The notes under the pieces: generated by a model
Seen by the model: the letters and a program-made list of their open reading frames with translations, nothing else
Databases searched by the model: none
Told to the model about the DNA's origin: nothing
Made by a program: the position numbers and the translations under genes
DNA from: Ferirhizobium litorale
GTDB lineage: Bacteria; Pseudomonadota; Alphaproteobacteria; Rhizobiales; Rhizobiaceae
Reading direction: 5' to 3'
NCBI GenBank assembly: GCA_030028905.1
Contig: JALDYZ010000018.1
Span: forward strand, 20,836 to 84,835
Length of the DNA stretch: 64,000 nucleotides
Part shown: positions 1-9,600 of the stretch, in pieces
Layout of the letters: each line of letters begins with the position of its first letter
How positions within the stretch are numbered: position 1 is the stretch's first letter

Positions 1-3
1 CCG

Positions 4-1491
4 ATGAATGCCTCTCAGCATCTTCTTCAGCCGGACGACGACGCACCCGGATTTCGTCCGTTTTCGCACGGTCTCTATATCGACGGCGAGTGGCTGCCGT
101 CCCGGGATGGACGACGGATCGACGTCGTCAATCCGTCTACCGGCGCCCTCATAGCCGCGGTGCCCGACGCAACGATCGAGGATGCGCTCACCGCAGTCGA
201 TGTGGCCGCGAGGGCAGCGCAAGGCTGGCGTCAGACACCGCCGCGCAAGCGCTCGGAAATCTTGCGGCGTTGCTTCGAGCTGATGATCGAGCGGTCTGAG
301 ACGCTTGCCACCTTGATCTCGCTCGAAAACGGCAAGGCGCTGCGCGATGCGCGCGGGGAGGTAGCTTATGCCGCCGAGTTCTTCCGCTGGAACGCCGAGG
401 AAGCAGTGCGCATCACCGGCGAGTTCGGCATTGCGCCCGCCGGCACCAATCGCATCGTCGTCGACTACCAGCCGATCGGCATCTGCGTGCTGATCACGCC
501 GTGGAACTTTCCGGCCGCCATGGCGACCCGCAAGATCGCCCCGGCGCTCGCCGCCGGATGCACGGTGATCCTGAAACCCGCAAGCGAGACGCCGCTGACC
601 GCCTTTGCGCTCGCGGCGCTCTACGAGGAAGCCGGAGTTCCGCCGGGCGTCGTCAACGTGCTGACGACGTCGAACCCGGGTGCCGTCACCGCCGCCATGC
701 TCGCTGATCCGCGGGTGCGCAAGCTCTCCTTCACCGGCTCGACCCCAGTCGGTCGCACGCTCCTGGCGGAGGCGGCGAGACACGTCATTTCGTCTTCGAT
801 GGAACTCGGCGGCAACGCGCCGTTCGTCGTCTTCGACGATGCCGATCTGGAAGCCACACTCGATGGCATCATGGTGGCCAAGATGCGAAATGCCGGCGAG
901 GCCTGTACCGCCGCCAACCGCATCTATGTCCAGTCTGGGATCCACGATGCGTTTGCCGAGGGCCTGACCCGACGCATGGCAGCGCTCAAGGTCGGCGCGG
1001 GAACGGACGCCGGGACCGAATGCGGACCGATGATTACCCGCAAGGCGGTCGACAAGATCGATCGTCTGGTCAGGGATGCGGTAGGTCGCGGCGCACGCCT
1101 TCTCTGCGGCGGCTCGGCGGCCGAAGGCCCCGGCTTCTTCTATCCGCCGACGGTATTGTCCGACGTACCGGCGGATGCGGAGATGGCGCATGAGGAAATA
1201 TTCGGCCCCGTCGCGCCGCTCTATCGCTTCGAAAGCGAGGGCGAAGCCATCGCCCGGGCCAACGACACAGAGTACGGGCTTGCGGCCTACATCTATACCG
1301 GCGATCTTGGCCGCGGCATGCGGGTCGCATCGAAGATTGAGGCCGGCATGATCGCGCTCAACCGCGGTCTCGTTTCGGATCCGGCAGCGCCCTTCGGCGG
1401 CGTCAAGCAGAGCGGACTCGGCCGGGAAGGCGGCCAGCACCACGGCATAGCGGAGTTCATGGAGGCGAAGTACATCGCTGTCAGCATGTAG
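4..1491 (+). CDS. NAD(P)-dependent aldehyde dehydrogenase, succinate-semialdehyde dehydrogenase type
   Basis: This 495-residue protein has the length and motifs of the class I aldehyde dehydrogenase superfamily, closest in pattern to succinate-semialdehyde dehydrogenases. It should oxidise an aldehyde to its acid with NAD(P)+ in the cytoplasm. Visible catalytic residues are N168 (PWNF), K191 (LKPASETP), the general base E267 (MELGG) and the nucleophile C301 (GEACTAANR). The C-terminal substrate-loop sequence [15 protein letters not shown] fits the family. The start lies 3 bases into the window, so its ribosome-binding site cannot be judged. The next gene follows within 12 bases, so it is probably part of an operon that begins upstream of the window. 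The exact substrate is not fixed by the sequence. Confidence 0.9.
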   Translation: MNASQHLLQPDDDAPGFRPFSHGLYIDGEWLPSRDGRRIDVVNPSTGALIAAVPDATIEDALTAVDVAARAAQGWRQTPPRKRSEILRRCFELMIERSETLATLISLENGKALRDARGEVAYAAEFFRWNAEEAVRITGEFGIAPAGTNRIVVDYQPIGICVLITPWNFPAAMATRKIAPALAAGCTVILKPASETPLTAFALAALYEEAGVPPGVVNVLTTSNPGAVTAAMLADPRVRKLSFTGSTPVGRTLLAEAARHVISSSMELGGNAPFVVFDDADLEATLDGIMVAKMRNAGEACTAANRIYVQSGIHDAFAEGLTRRMAALKVGAGTDAGTECGPMITRKAVDKIDRLVRDAVGRGARLLCGGSAAEGPGFFYPPTVLSDVPADAEMAHEEIFGPVAPLYRFESEGEAIARANDTEYGLAAYIYTGDLGRGMRVASKIEAGMIALNRGLVSDPAAPFGGVKQSGLGREGGQHHGIAEFMEAKYIAVSM

Positions 1492-1501
1492 GAGGATGAC
1501 C

Positions 1502-2329
1502 GTGGTTTCCGATCTGTTCCGCATTCGCGACCACGTGGCAGATTTCGATGACATCGTGCGCGATATCGTGGCACGCAGCGAAGCCACACGCGCGAAACTG
1601 CCGATGGTCGCTGATGTCGCCTATGGGTCCGACCCGACTGAAACCGTCGATCTCTTCTTTCCGCGCCAACGCAAGGCGCGCATGCCCGTCCACATGTTTA
1701 TCCATGGCGGCTACTGGCGGATGTTTTCCAAGCGGGACTATTCCTGCATCGCCGAAACCGTCACCCAGGCCGGGGCGATTGCCGTCATCGTCGACTATGC
1801 GCTCATGCCTTCCGTGCGGATGGCTGCGCTCGTCGAGCAGGTCCGCCGCGCCAAGCACTGGGTCCTCGATCACATAGCGGAGCATGGCGGCGATCCTGCG
1901 CAACTCTCGGTCAGCGGTCACTCCGCCGGCGCACACCTCGCAACATTCCTGTTCAACGAAGGAGACGCGCCATCGGGCGTTCGGGCGGCGCTGCTTCTCG
2001 GCGGCCTGTATGCGCTCAAGCCGCTTCAGGCGTCCTTCCTGCGCGACGAGATCGCCATCACCGACCAGGAAGTCGCCGACTTTTCGCCGATGACACACCG
2101 GCACGATCCGTCGACGAATGTCGATCTCTTGGTCGGCGCCGACGAGACCATGCCGTTTCATCGCCAGGCGGACGAATTTGCCGTCGTCCTGCGGCAGCAA
2201 GGACTTTGGGTGGCGCGCACCGACCTGTCCGAGCGAAATCACATGAACAGCGTCAGGGACCTCGGCATTTTCGATTCAGAAGCCGGCGAATGCCTGACCA
2301 CGGCGATCCACGGCAGCGCATCGAACTAG
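1502..2329 (+). CDS. alpha/beta hydrolase, arylformamidase (KynB)-like
   Basis: The 275-residue product has the alpha/beta hydrolase pattern of arylformamidase-like esterases: an oxyanion-hole motif HGGYWR (about residues 68-73), the nucleophile elbow SGHSAG with Ser141, a later Asp (VGADE) and a His in ERNHMNS. It probably hydrolyses a small ester or N-formyl amide. I chose the GTG at 1502: an in-frame ATG at 1496 directly abuts GGAGG with no spacing, whereas the GTG has a normal 6-base gap. It is 10 bases after the aldehyde dehydrogenase stop, so the two are co-transcribed. No other kynurenine-pathway gene is visible, so a role in tryptophan breakdown is only one possibility. Confidence 0.85.
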   Translation: MVSDLFRIRDHVADFDDIVRDIVARSEATRAKLPMVADVAYGSDPTETVDLFFPRQRKARMPVHMFIHGGYWRMFSKRDYSCIAETVTQAGAIAVIVDYALMPSVRMAALVEQVRRAKHWVLDHIAEHGGDPAQLSVSGHSAGAHLATFLFNEGDAPSGVRAALLLGGLYALKPLQASFLRDEIAITDQEVADFSPMTHRHDPSTNVDLLVGADETMPFHRQADEFAVVLRQQGLWVARTDLSERNHMNSVRDLGIFDSEAGECLTTAIHGSASN

Positions 2330-2413
2330 CCGCGAACGGTCAAAAGGTGCAGGCGCCCACATTTCTGCTATGGTCCGGAGACATCATGCCGATCACCATA
2401 GAGGGGGCTTGCC

Positions 2414-3193
2414 ATGGGAAACGAGCTGAAGCACGCACCGGATTTCAGCCTTGCGGGAAAGGTCACCTTCGTCACCGGCGCCTCGCGCGGTATCGGCCGC
2501 GCCTGCGCGCTCGCCTGCGCTGCCGCCGGCTCGGACATCGTTCTCGGTCTGCGTGACATCGAGGCGGCTTCCGCTCTGATTGCCGAAATCGGGGAAATGG
2601 GCAGGAAGGTTGTGCCCGTAAGGCTCGACCTTTTCAGGCGGGCGGAAATCGCTCAGACGGTCGCAGAGGCCGTGGCGGCGTTCGGGCGGATCGATGTGCT
2701 GGTGAACAACGTCGGCATTGCGCCGGGCAATCTGGCGGAAGATGTCGTCGAGGCCGATCTCGACGCGACCGTCGACGTCAACATCAAGGGTACTTTCCTG
2801 GTGACGCAGGCAGTCGGCCGGCAGATGATCAACCAGAAATCCGGCCGCATCATCAGCATCAGTTCGCAGGCCGGCACGAATGCGCTGCGCGGTGAGGCGG
2901 TCTACTGCATGAGCAAGGCGGCCATCAATCATCTGTCGCGATGCCTGGCCGCCGAATGGGCTCGCCATGGCATCACCGTCAATACGGTTGCCCCGACCTT
3001 CATCTGGACCGACGGAACGAAGCCGGCGCTTGCCGACAAGACCTTCTACGAACACACGGTCGGGCACATACCGCTCGGCCGCATTGGCGATACCGATGAC
3101 GTGGTCGGCGCGGTGGTCTTCCTGGCCTCGCCCGCCGCATCGCTGATCACCGGGCTGAACCTGCTTGTGGACGGGGGGTGGTCGGTAGCGTAG
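2414..3193 (+). CDS. SDR family oxidoreductase
   Basis: This is a classical short-chain dehydrogenase/reductase of 259 residues. The cofactor-binding glycine motif TGASRGIG is at about 21-28, NNVG is near 98, and the active-site triad is Ser151, Tyr164 and Lys168 (YCMSK). The C-terminal SLITGLNLLVDGGWS is typical of FabG-like members. It should catalyse NAD(P)(H)-dependent alcohol/ketone interconversion. The start has a good ribosome-binding site (GAGGGG, 7 bases upstream). An 84-base gap separates it from the hydrolase; in that gap an inverted repeat (CTATGGT at 2368 and ACCATAG at 2395) could be an operator or leader hairpin. Substrate unknown, probably the same catabolic route as the two preceding genes. 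Confidence 0.88.
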   Translation: MGNELKHAPDFSLAGKVTFVTGASRGIGRACALACAAAGSDIVLGLRDIEAASALIAEIGEMGRKVVPVRLDLFRRAEIAQTVAEAVAAFGRIDVLVNNVGIAPGNLAEDVVEADLDATVDVNIKGTFLVTQAVGRQMINQKSGRIISISSQAGTNALRGEAVYCMSKAAINHLSRCLAAEWARHGITVNTVAPTFIWTDGTKPALADKTFYEHTVGHIPLGRIGDTDDVVGAVVFLASPAASLITGLNLLVDGGWSVA

Positions 3194-3232
3194 CGCGCCG
3201 GCCCACGGGTCGCGGCGCATCGGCGGCCCACC

Positions 3233-4267
3233 TCAACTGGAGCGCGGCGATGACCAGGCGTGCCAGTCCTGCTCGCTACCGTGGAAGACGTTGAGATCGA
3301 TCTTGCCCTTGACGCCGTGCGAGAGCCCCGAACCCGAATACTGCCAGAAGATCCACTTGCGTCCCGGATAGACCTTGGAGGGATGGGCGGCCACGGCGCG
3401 CAGCCAGAACGGATGGTTGGGGAACTCACCCCTCAGGTTGTCGCGATAGAAGTCCGGGGCCGTGTAGATGACCGGCCGTTGCCCGTAGTGGCGCTCCAGC
3501 TTGTCCATGAAGACCTGCATCTTTTCCAGCACATTGGCGCGCGACACCCGCCGCTTGCAGCTCGATTCACCGTTGTATTCGACATCGATCACCGGCGGCA
3601 GCGCATCGGGATCGCGCGGAACATTGCGGATGAACCAGTCGGCCTGTTCGCCGGCGGTGCGGCACCAGTAGAAGAAGTGATAGGCGCCGCGCTTCAGCCC
3701 GGCCTCCTTGGCGCGGCGCCAGTTTGTCTTGAACATCGGATCGAGGTGGTCGCCGCCATCGGTCGCCTTGATGTAGGCGAAATTGGCGCCCTGCGTCCTC
3801 AGCCTTGCCCAGTCGATCTCGCCCTGCCAGCGCGAGACGTCGACGCCGTGGACCGCGTATTTGCGTGGCGATACCTTGCCGAAGTTGATCGGCTTGGCAT
3901 CGCGGAACTTGTGGCTGTAGATCTTCCGTCGCGGCCCGGGTGTTGCCATGATCTCCGGTTCGGCTGGTGCCAGTTCGGCAAGCGGCCGTTCCATGGGGAC
4001 CGGCATGCCGGCAGTGACGGCTACCGGCGCGAAAGCCTCCGGTTGCGGGACGGGGCCGGCCCAGGCCAACACCTCCTGCGGCGGATCAGGCTGGACGGGC
4101 GTGGTCTCGCCAATCGAAGCTGCCGGTACCGGTCCGGGTGATCGCGTCACGGAACTTGTTGTCTCGGCCGACGGTATGCCGGCGACCAGCCGATCCGGCG
4201 AGCCGGACGTGCAACCGGTGAATGCAAGACAGGCAGACAGGATGGCTGGCAATACCGAAAAACGCAT
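3233..4267 (-). CDS. GH25-family lysozyme-like lipoprotein
   Basis: The 344-residue product starts with a lipoprotein-type signal (MRFSVLPAILSACLAFTGC, lipid-modifiable Cys19; the -3 residue is Phe, slightly atypical). A low-complexity Pro/Ala linker follows, then a glycosyl hydrolase family 25 domain covering the C-terminal ~220 residues. GH25 hallmarks are GVDVSRWQG at the domain start, the IDVEYN motif carrying the catalytic Asp/Glu pair, and the closing FWQYSGSG. It is expected to cleave the beta-1,4 MurNAc-GlcNAc bond of peptidoglycan from the periplasmic or outer-membrane side. A start 7 codons upstream (4288) is possible, but the chosen ATG gives the cleaner signal peptide. It is transcribed alone, converging with the upstream SDR gene. 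Confidence 0.85.
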   Translation of the reverse strand: MRFSVLPAILSACLAFTGCTSGSPDRLVAGIPSAETTSSVTRSPGPVPAASIGETTPVQPDPPQEVLAWAGPVPQPEAFAPVAVTAGMPVPMERPLAELAPAEPEIMATPGPRRKIYSHKFRDAKPINFGKVSPRKYAVHGVDVSRWQGEIDWARLRTQGANFAYIKATDGGDHLDPMFKTNWRRAKEAGLKRGAYHFFYWCRTAGEQADWFIRNVPRDPDALPPVIDVEYNGESSCKRRVSRANVLEKMQVFMDKLERHYGQRPVIYTAPDFYRDNLRGEFPNHPFWLRAVAAHPSKVYPGRKWIFWQYSGSGLSHGVKGKIDLNVFHGSEQDWHAWSSPRSS

Positions 4268-4423
4268 GAGAACCCGCACACAAAACAACTTTAGACGGCA
4301 AGCCCCTCGCCGTCGGTGACCCGTCGAAAAACAAAGACTAACGAGGAATTACCAAAAAAGGCTGAATCCAATCTTTACGACGAGGACACTTGCGGGCGGG
4401 TCAGCTGATTTTCGCGAGTTGGA

Positions 4424-4454
4424 GGTACTGCCCCGGCGAATGCGGGGCAGTACC
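4424..4454. terminator. 12-bp perfect hairpin downstream of the exported hydrolase
   Basis: GGTACTGCCCCG (4424-4435) and its exact complement (4443-4454) flank a 7-base loop. It lies 4 bases past the stop codon of the minus-strand hydrolase. There is no T-run on either side, so it is either a U-poor terminator or an RNA 3'-end stabiliser. Confidence 0.45.
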
Positions 4455-4458
4455 CTGG

Positions 4459-5220
4459 TCACTTGGAAAGCGATGTTGCAGCGTCCTCGATCAGTCCGGC
4501 GACGGCGTCCGGCTGCGCCATGAACACGGCGTGGCTGCCCTTGATTTCGACCGTCGTGCTACCGGCGCGTTCGGCCATCGACCGCATCAGCTCCGGGTGG
4601 ATGGCCCGGTCGTCGGTGGGGACAAGGGCCCAGCTTCTCTTGCTCTTCCAGGCGGGATTCTTAATTTTCGTCTCGAATGCTGCCTTGGACGGCAAGACCT
4701 GGGAACTGGCCATGAACCTGGCATCGGCGGCCGGCACATCCGCAGCGAAATCGGCCGCAAACACCTGTGGGTCGAGGTAGAGGAAACCGTCGCCGGTGGC
4801 CTTGATGCCGGTTGTGGCGGGCGGTGTCCTGCCGGCGAGGTCGAGCAGGTTTTCGCCCTCATCCGGCTGGAAGGCAGCGACATAGACCAGGCCCGCGACG
4901 TTCTCCCTCGAGCCGGCCTGCGTGACCACCATTCCGCCATAGCTGTGCGCGACGAGCACCGACGGGCCGTCCTGCAGATCGAGGATGCGGTGCGTGGCAC
5001 TCACATCGTCCTCGAGCGATGCCATCGGCGGCTGGACGATGGTGACGTTGTATCCCTTGTCCTCGAGGAGGTCGTGGACCTTGCGCCATCCGGATCCGTC
5101 GGCGAGAGCGCCGTGAACGATGACGACGTTCTTGACCGGGTCGGCGTGGGCCGGCATCTGGGCGGCCAGGGCGAGGAGAGCGCCACCGGCCAATGTGAGC
5201 GAAAGTTGTTTCAGTCGCAT
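4459..5220 (-). CDS. exported alpha/beta hydrolase (esterase-like)
   Basis: The product is 253 residues. It has an N-terminal signal peptide (about residues 1-26, ending in PAHA), so it should be periplasmic or secreted. The body is an alpha/beta hydrolase with the HGA oxyanion motif after the first strand (VVIVHGALADGS), the nucleophile Ser93 in VAHSYGG, and a C-terminal His in KGSHAVF. The pattern resembles the EstC/salicylate-esterase-like group that is common in soil bacteria and is often annotated only as alpha/beta hydrolase. The ribosome-binding site (GAAGGA) is 8 bases upstream of the ATG. It stands alone between two unrelated genes. The natural substrate cannot be read from sequence. 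Confidence 0.85.
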   Translation of the reverse strand: MRLKQLSLTLAGGALLALAAQMPAHADPVKNVVIVHGALADGSGWRKVHDLLEDKGYNVTIVQPPMASLEDDVSATHRILDLQDGPSVLVAHSYGGMVVTQAGSRENVAGLVYVAAFQPDEGENLLDLAGRTPPATTGIKATGDGFLYLDPQVFAADFAADVPAADARFMASSQVLPSKAAFETKIKNPAWKSKRSWALVPTDDRAIHPELMRSMAERAGSTTVEIKGSHAVFMAQPDAVAGLIEDAATSLSK

Positions 5221-5398
5221 GTTGTGTTTCCTTCGGTTTGCCTTCCAGCTTGGAGTCCTGTTCCCGGTGGCTTCTTTTCCCGAATGGCGTGAAGCTTCTT
5301 GATGTCATGGCCCGCGTAGCGCGCGCGGGATCGTCGAGGACACAGGTGCCCGGCACGGGCTGTTGCCAGCCCGTCAGAGCGTCCGGATCCGTTTAAGG

Positions 5399-7795
5399 TC
5401 AGGGATAGAGCGGTACCAACGGATCGAGGCGTGCCCGTTTTCCGACCGTGAGTTCATTCACCGAAGCCGCGATCGAATTGCGGTCGATGCGGAAGTGACG
5501 GTAGAGATCCGCGATCGTGCCAGTCTGGCCGAAATGTTCGACGCCGTGGGGAATTGTGCGGTGGCCGGCGACCGCGCCAAGCCAGGCCAGCGTCGCCGGG
5601 TGGCCGTCGATCACCGTGACCAGCGCGCAGTCGCCCGGCAGCGGCAGAAGCAAATTCTCCACGTGGCTCCTGGCATTGCGGTTTCCGCGTGCCCGCTCGC
5701 GCTGGGCAGCGGTCCAGCCGGCATTCAACCGGTCGGCGGAGGTCACGGCGAGCACGCCGATGTCGCGCCGCGTTTCGCCGATCATGCCTGCCGCCGCAAT
5801 CGCTTCGTCTGCGACGGCGCCCTGGTAGGCGATGACCACTGTGCAGTTCGGCCCCGGCTTGCGTAGCCAGTAGGCGCCGTCGATGGCGCCTTGCCGGTAG
5901 TCGTCATCGACGCGCTTGAGCGGTTGTTCGAGCGGTTTGGTGCTAAGCCGCAGATAGACAGACCCGCCGGTCTCGTCGCGCAGCCAGGTGCGCTCGTCCG
6001 GGTCGTTTTCGCCATCGCGCTGCATGTAGTGAAACGCCCACTCCATGATGACCGCCAGTTCGTCGGCAAAGGCCGGCTCGAACGCCGCAATTCCGTCCTG
6101 GCTCATGCCGATCAGCGGCGTACCGATCGACTGGTGGGCGCCGCCTTCCGGCGCGAGCGTCACGCCCGAAGGCGTTCCGACGATCATGAACCGCGCATCC
6201 TGGTAGCAGGCGTAGTTTAGCGCATCGAGACCGCGGCAGACGAAGGGATCGTAGACCGTGCCGATCGGGATCAGCCGCTTGCCGAACAGCGAATGGCTGA
6301 GGCCAGCCGCACCCAGCAGCAGGAAGAGGTTCATCTCGGCGATGCCGAGTTCGACATGCTGGCCCCGCGGCGTGAACTCCCATTTCGCGGTCGAGGGAAT
6401 GCGGTGCTCGATGAAAGCATCGGCGCGAGCGTCGCGGGCAAACAGCTTGCGGCGGTTGACCCACGGTCCGAGGCTGGTGGTGCCGGTCACGTCCGGCGAG
6501 GTGGTCAGAATCCGCTCCGCCAGTGTGCTTGCGCCTTTCGCAAGATCGTCGAGGATCTTCCCAAAGGCGGCCTGGGTAGAGATTTCCCGCGTGCTGTCGA
6601 CTTCGATCCCGGGCACGGCGAGGCGGGAGTCCATGTGCCGGCGAGGCCCGCTGGCGAAGAAAGGCACTTCGGCCAGAAATGTCCTGAGACCGGCCTTGTC
6701 CGCCACGCCGGCCAAGGGCTCCCATTCCTCGCCGGGGGCAATGCCCATGTGCGTCTGCCATTCGGCGAACTGCTTCGTCGTCATCAGCCCGCCGTGGTTG
6801 TCCTTGTGCCCGGCGATCGGCGTGCCCCAGCCCTTGATCGTGTAGGCGAGGAAGCAGGTCGGCCGGTCATGGTCGATAGCGGCGAAGATGTCAGCCATGG
6901 TGGTCACGCAGTTGCCGCCGAGGTTTTCCATCAGTGCTGCGAGTTCCGCGTCGCTGCGTCGTTCGATCAGCGAGGAGACATCCCCCTGGTCGCCGAGATC
7001 GTCCATCAGGTGCCGCCGCCACACCGCACCGCCCATGAAGGTAAGGGCGGCATACTCCTGGTTCGGGCAGCGGTCGATCCAGTCGCGCAGCTTGTCGCCG
7101 CCGGGCTCTTCGAAGGCTGCCCGTTGCAACGCGCCGTACTTGATCCGCACCACATCCCAGCCGAAGGCGTCGAAGATCTTCTCGATCCGCGAAAACAGGC
7201 CCTCCCGCACGATGCCGTCGAGCGATTGCCGGTTGTAGTCGATGATCCACCAGGTATTGCGCAGCTCGTTCTTCCAGCCTTCCTGCAGCGTCTCGTAGAT
7301 GTTGCCTTCGTCCAGTTCGGCGTCGCCCACCAAAGCGATCATGCGGCCTAGTCTGAGATCGGCACCCCATTCCTTTGCCTTGACGAAGTCCTGGACGATC
7401 GAGGCGAGCGCGGTGATCCCGACGCCGAGCCCCACCGAACCGGTCGAGAAGTCGACGTCGTCGATGTCCTTGGTGCGGCTCGGATAGCTCTGGACGCCGC
7501 CATAGCCGCGAAAATTCTCCATCTTCTCCCGCGACTGGTTGCCCATCAGGTACTGGATCGCGTGGAAGATCGGCGAGGCATGCGGCTTCACGGCCACCCG
7601 GTCTTCGGGCCGCAGCGCGGAAAAGTAGAGCGCCGTCATGATGGAAACCATCGATGCCGAACTCGCCTGGTGACCGCCGGTCTTGATGCCGTCGACCTTC
7701 GGGCGGATATGGTTGGCGTGGTGGATCATCCAGTGCGACAGCCACAGCAGCCGCTGCTCGATGGTTTTGAGATGCTGGTGCTGGGATCGTGTCAT
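5399..7795 (-). CDS. AceE-like homodimeric 2-oxoacid dehydrogenase E1 / transketolase-family protein
   Basis: The protein has 798 residues and the domain order of homodimeric pyruvate dehydrogenase E1 (AceE): an N-terminal thiamine-diphosphate domain, a pyrimidine-binding domain and a C-terminal transketolase-like domain. The N-terminal GGHQASSASM, the HASPxxHA-like motif PHASPIFHAIQYLMG and the ThDP/Mg motif GDAELDEGNIYE...DYNRQ are all visible. It is about 90 residues shorter than E. coli AceE. The ATG at 7795 has AAGGA 8 bases upstream; a GTG one codon earlier is also open. It lies 63 bases downstream of acdS on the same strand, so it is probably co-transcribed. Since ACC deaminase releases 2-oxobutyrate, a role in 2-oxobutyrate decarboxylation is a reasonable inference. 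No E2 or E3 gene is adjacent. Confidence 0.82.
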   Translation of the reverse strand: MTRSQHQHLKTIEQRLLWLSHWMIHHANHIRPKVDGIKTGGHQASSASMVSIMTALYFSALRPEDRVAVKPHASPIFHAIQYLMGNQSREKMENFRGYGGVQSYPSRTKDIDDVDFSTGSVGLGVGITALASIVQDFVKAKEWGADLRLGRMIALVGDAELDEGNIYETLQEGWKNELRNTWWIIDYNRQSLDGIVREGLFSRIEKIFDAFGWDVVRIKYGALQRAAFEEPGGDKLRDWIDRCPNQEYAALTFMGGAVWRRHLMDDLGDQGDVSSLIERRSDAELAALMENLGGNCVTTMADIFAAIDHDRPTCFLAYTIKGWGTPIAGHKDNHGGLMTTKQFAEWQTHMGIAPGEEWEPLAGVADKAGLRTFLAEVPFFASGPRRHMDSRLAVPGIEVDSTREISTQAAFGKILDDLAKGASTLAERILTTSPDVTGTTSLGPWVNRRKLFARDARADAFIEHRIPSTAKWEFTPRGQHVELGIAEMNLFLLLGAAGLSHSLFGKRLIPIGTVYDPFVCRGLDALNYACYQDARFMIVGTPSGVTLAPEGGAHQSIGTPLIGMSQDGIAAFEPAFADELAVIMEWAFHYMQRDGENDPDERTWLRDETGGSVYLRLSTKPLEQPLKRVDDDYRQGAIDGAYWLRKPGPNCTVVIAYQGAVADEAIAAAGMIGETRRDIGVLAVTSADRLNAGWTAAQRERARGNRNARSHVENLLLPLPGDCALVTVIDGHPATLAWLGAVAGHRTIPHGVEHFGQTGTIADLYRHFRIDRNSIAASVNELTVGKRARLDPLVPLYP

Positions 7796-7858
7796 CACGG
7801 GGTCCTTGGCGGTCGGCCTGCGTTGATATGTCGAGTTTGCCCGAGGAGGAAGGCGGCG

Positions 7859-8878
7859 TCAGCCGTCCTTGTAGTAGTAGCTGTAGCCATTGAGGGCAGG
7901 TGCGCCGCCAAGGTGAGCGTACAGCACCTTCGACCCCTCAGGAAAGAAGCCCTTGCGGGTCAGGTCGATCATGCCCTGCATCGACTTGCCCTCATAGACA
8001 GGGTCTGTGATCATCGCCTCGGTGCGGGCGGCAAGCCGGATCGCTTTGTTGGTCTCCTCCGAGGGCACGCCATAGGCGGGGTAGGCGTAGTCGGGATTGA
8101 TGACGATCTCGTCCTCGCGGACCGCGCGGCCGAGCTTGACCAGTTCGGCGGTGTTGTCGACGATCTGGCGCACCTGCGTGCGGGTTTGCTCGAGTGTTCC
8201 GGAGGCATCGATGCCGATCACCCGGTCCGCCCTGTCCTGTGCGGCGAAACCGACGATCATGCCGGCCTGTGTGGAACCGGTGACGACGCAGACGACGATG
8301 TAGTCGAACGTGAAGCCGAGTTCCTTCTCCTGCTGCGCGACTTCCTCGGCAAAACCGACATAGCCGAGCGCGCCGAGCTTGTGGACCGATGCGCCGGCCG
8401 GGATCGGGTAGGGCTTGCCGCCCGCGTCCTTGACCGACTGGATCGCATCTTCCCAGCTCTTGCGGATGCCGATATCGAAACCGTCGTCGACAAGCCGGCT
8501 GTCCGCCCCCATCAGGCGGGTCATCAGGATGTTGCCGACGCGATCATAGACCGCGTCATAGTGCGGGACCCATTTCTCCTGGATCACCACGCATTTCATG
8601 CCGATCTTGGCGGCCGTGGCGGCGACCATCCGGGTGTGGTTCGACTGGACGCCACCGATCGACACCAGCGTGTCCGCACCCGAGGCAATCGCGTCGGGCA
8701 CGATGTATTCGAGCTTCCTCAGCTTGTTGCCGCCCATGGCGAGGCCCGAATTGCAGTCCTCGCGCTTGGCGTAGATCTCGACCTTGCCGCCGAGCGCCGC
8801 GGTGAGCCGCGGCAGGTGCTCAATCGGCGTCGGGCCGAAGGTGAGCGGATAGCGTTCGAACTTGTTGAGTAGCGACAT
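7859..8878 (-). CDS. acdS: 1-aminocyclopropane-1-carboxylate (ACC) deaminase
   Basis: This PLP enzyme cleaves ACC, the plant ethylene precursor, to 2-oxobutyrate and ammonia in the cytoplasm. It has 339 residues, matching the family length, starting at [16 protein letters not shown] with GGAGG 9 bases upstream; a longer start at 8899 is unlikely. The PLP lysine is Lys52 (GGNKLRK) and the substrate-carboxylate Ser79 lies in GGVQSNHTR. The pair that separates true ACC deaminases from D-cysteine desulfhydrases is intact: Tyr-Glu in [10 protein letters not shown] and Leu in [13 protein letters not shown]. It is transcribed divergently from an Lrp-type regulator, the standard acdR-acdS arrangement in rhizobia, and is followed by an AceE-like E1 gene. 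The enzyme is usually associated with lowering ethylene in plant-associated bacteria. Confidence 0.97.
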   Translation of the reverse strand: MSLLNKFERYPLTFGPTPIEHLPRLTAALGGKVEIYAKREDCNSGLAMGGNKLRKLEYIVPDAIASGADTLVSIGGVQSNHTRMVAATAAKIGMKCVVIQEKWVPHYDAVYDRVGNILMTRLMGADSRLVDDGFDIGIRKSWEDAIQSVKDAGGKPYPIPAGASVHKLGALGYVGFAEEVAQQEKELGFTFDYIVVCVVTGSTQAGMIVGFAAQDRADRVIGIDASGTLEQTRTQVRQIVDNTAELVKLGRAVREDEIVINPDYAYPAYGVPSEETNKAIRLAARTEAMITDPVYEGKSMQGMIDLTRKGFFPEGSKVLYAHLGGAPALNGYSYYYKDG

Positions 8879-9021
8879 TTGGCAGGCCTCCGTATCCATC
8901 TTGTCCAGGGATTGTAGGAGAATTGCTCTGAAAGGTGCTCTCTAATATGATTGAGAAAATTTCCAGTTACTTCTATCATTAGTTTCATGCGTGTCTTTTT
9001 GATCAATTGGAATACCAAAAA
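8879..9021. promoter_or_regulatory. acdS-acdR divergent control region
   Basis: This 143-base intergenic stretch is clearly AT-rich compared with its surroundings, notably 8940-9020. It contains the palindrome TTGATCAA (8999-9006) and runs such as GAGAAAATTTCC. AT-rich intergenic DNA is expected for an Lrp-type binding region. No perfect FNR box is present. It must carry the promoters of both acdS and the regulator, but I cannot place -35/-10 hexamers with confidence. Confidence 0.55.
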
Positions 9022-9498
9022 GTGAAAGAATCTTCCACGGAGACACTCGACAAGATCGATCTGAAGATCCTGCGCGCCCTGCAATCCAAGGGGCGGCTGA
9101 CCAATGCCGAGCTTGCCGATATCGTCAGTGTCAGTCCGGCCACGTGCCACCGGCGTACCCAGCGGCTGTTCGACGAGGGCTACATCACCGGCGTGCGGGC
9201 GGAAATCGCGCCGGCTGCGGTCGGGCTTGGCGCCCTCGTCATGGTCGGCGTGGTGCTCGACCGTTCGACACCCGAGAGCTTCGCCGCCTTCGAGGGCGCG
9301 GTGATTGCGATGAAGGATGTGCTCGACTGCAATCTGGTTGCCGGTGATTTCGACTACCTGCTGAAAATACGGGTTCGCGACATGGCGGATTTCAACAAGC
9401 TGCACGGCGAAAAGCTCATCGCCCTGCCGGGCGTGCGCCAGACCCGCACCTTCTTCGTCATGAAGGAGGTGAAGGAAAATGCGCGCCTGCCATTCTGA
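9022..9498 (+). CDS. acdR: Lrp/AsnC-family regulator of acdS
   Basis: The product is about 158 residues with the Lrp/AsnC layout. The N-terminal winged helix-turn-helix includes LDKIDLKILRALQ followed by LTNAELADIVSVSPATCHRR. The C-terminal RAM effector domain contains the family signature around VLDCNLVAGDFDYLLKIRV. It is divergent from acdS, as in other rhizobial acd loci where the Lrp-like protein activates acdS. The start is uncertain: a TTG at 9007 and the GTG at 9022 are both in frame, neither has a clear Shine-Dalgarno sequence, and the GTG better matches the usual N-terminal length. The naming rests on family plus gene position. Confidence 0.85.
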   Translation: MKESSTETLDKIDLKILRALQSKGRLTNAELADIVSVSPATCHRRTQRLFDEGYITGVRAEIAPAAVGLGALVMVGVVLDRSTPESFAAFEGAVIAMKDVLDCNLVAGDFDYLLKIRVRDMADFNKLHGEKLIALPGVRQTRTFFVMKEVKENARLPF

Positions 9499-9600
9499 TC
9501 GCGCCCCTCTCTTGTGGTTCGGGCGGCAATTTGTACAAAAGAGGGGAAGACCGCCGGGTATCCCGGCGGCAAACGCGCATCGGCGCATAGCAGCGGAAAA

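Noticed and set aside
8999..9006. TTGATCAA near acdR as an FNR box
   Set aside because: The two half-sites are joined without the 4-base spacer, so it does not fit the FNR/FixK consensus.
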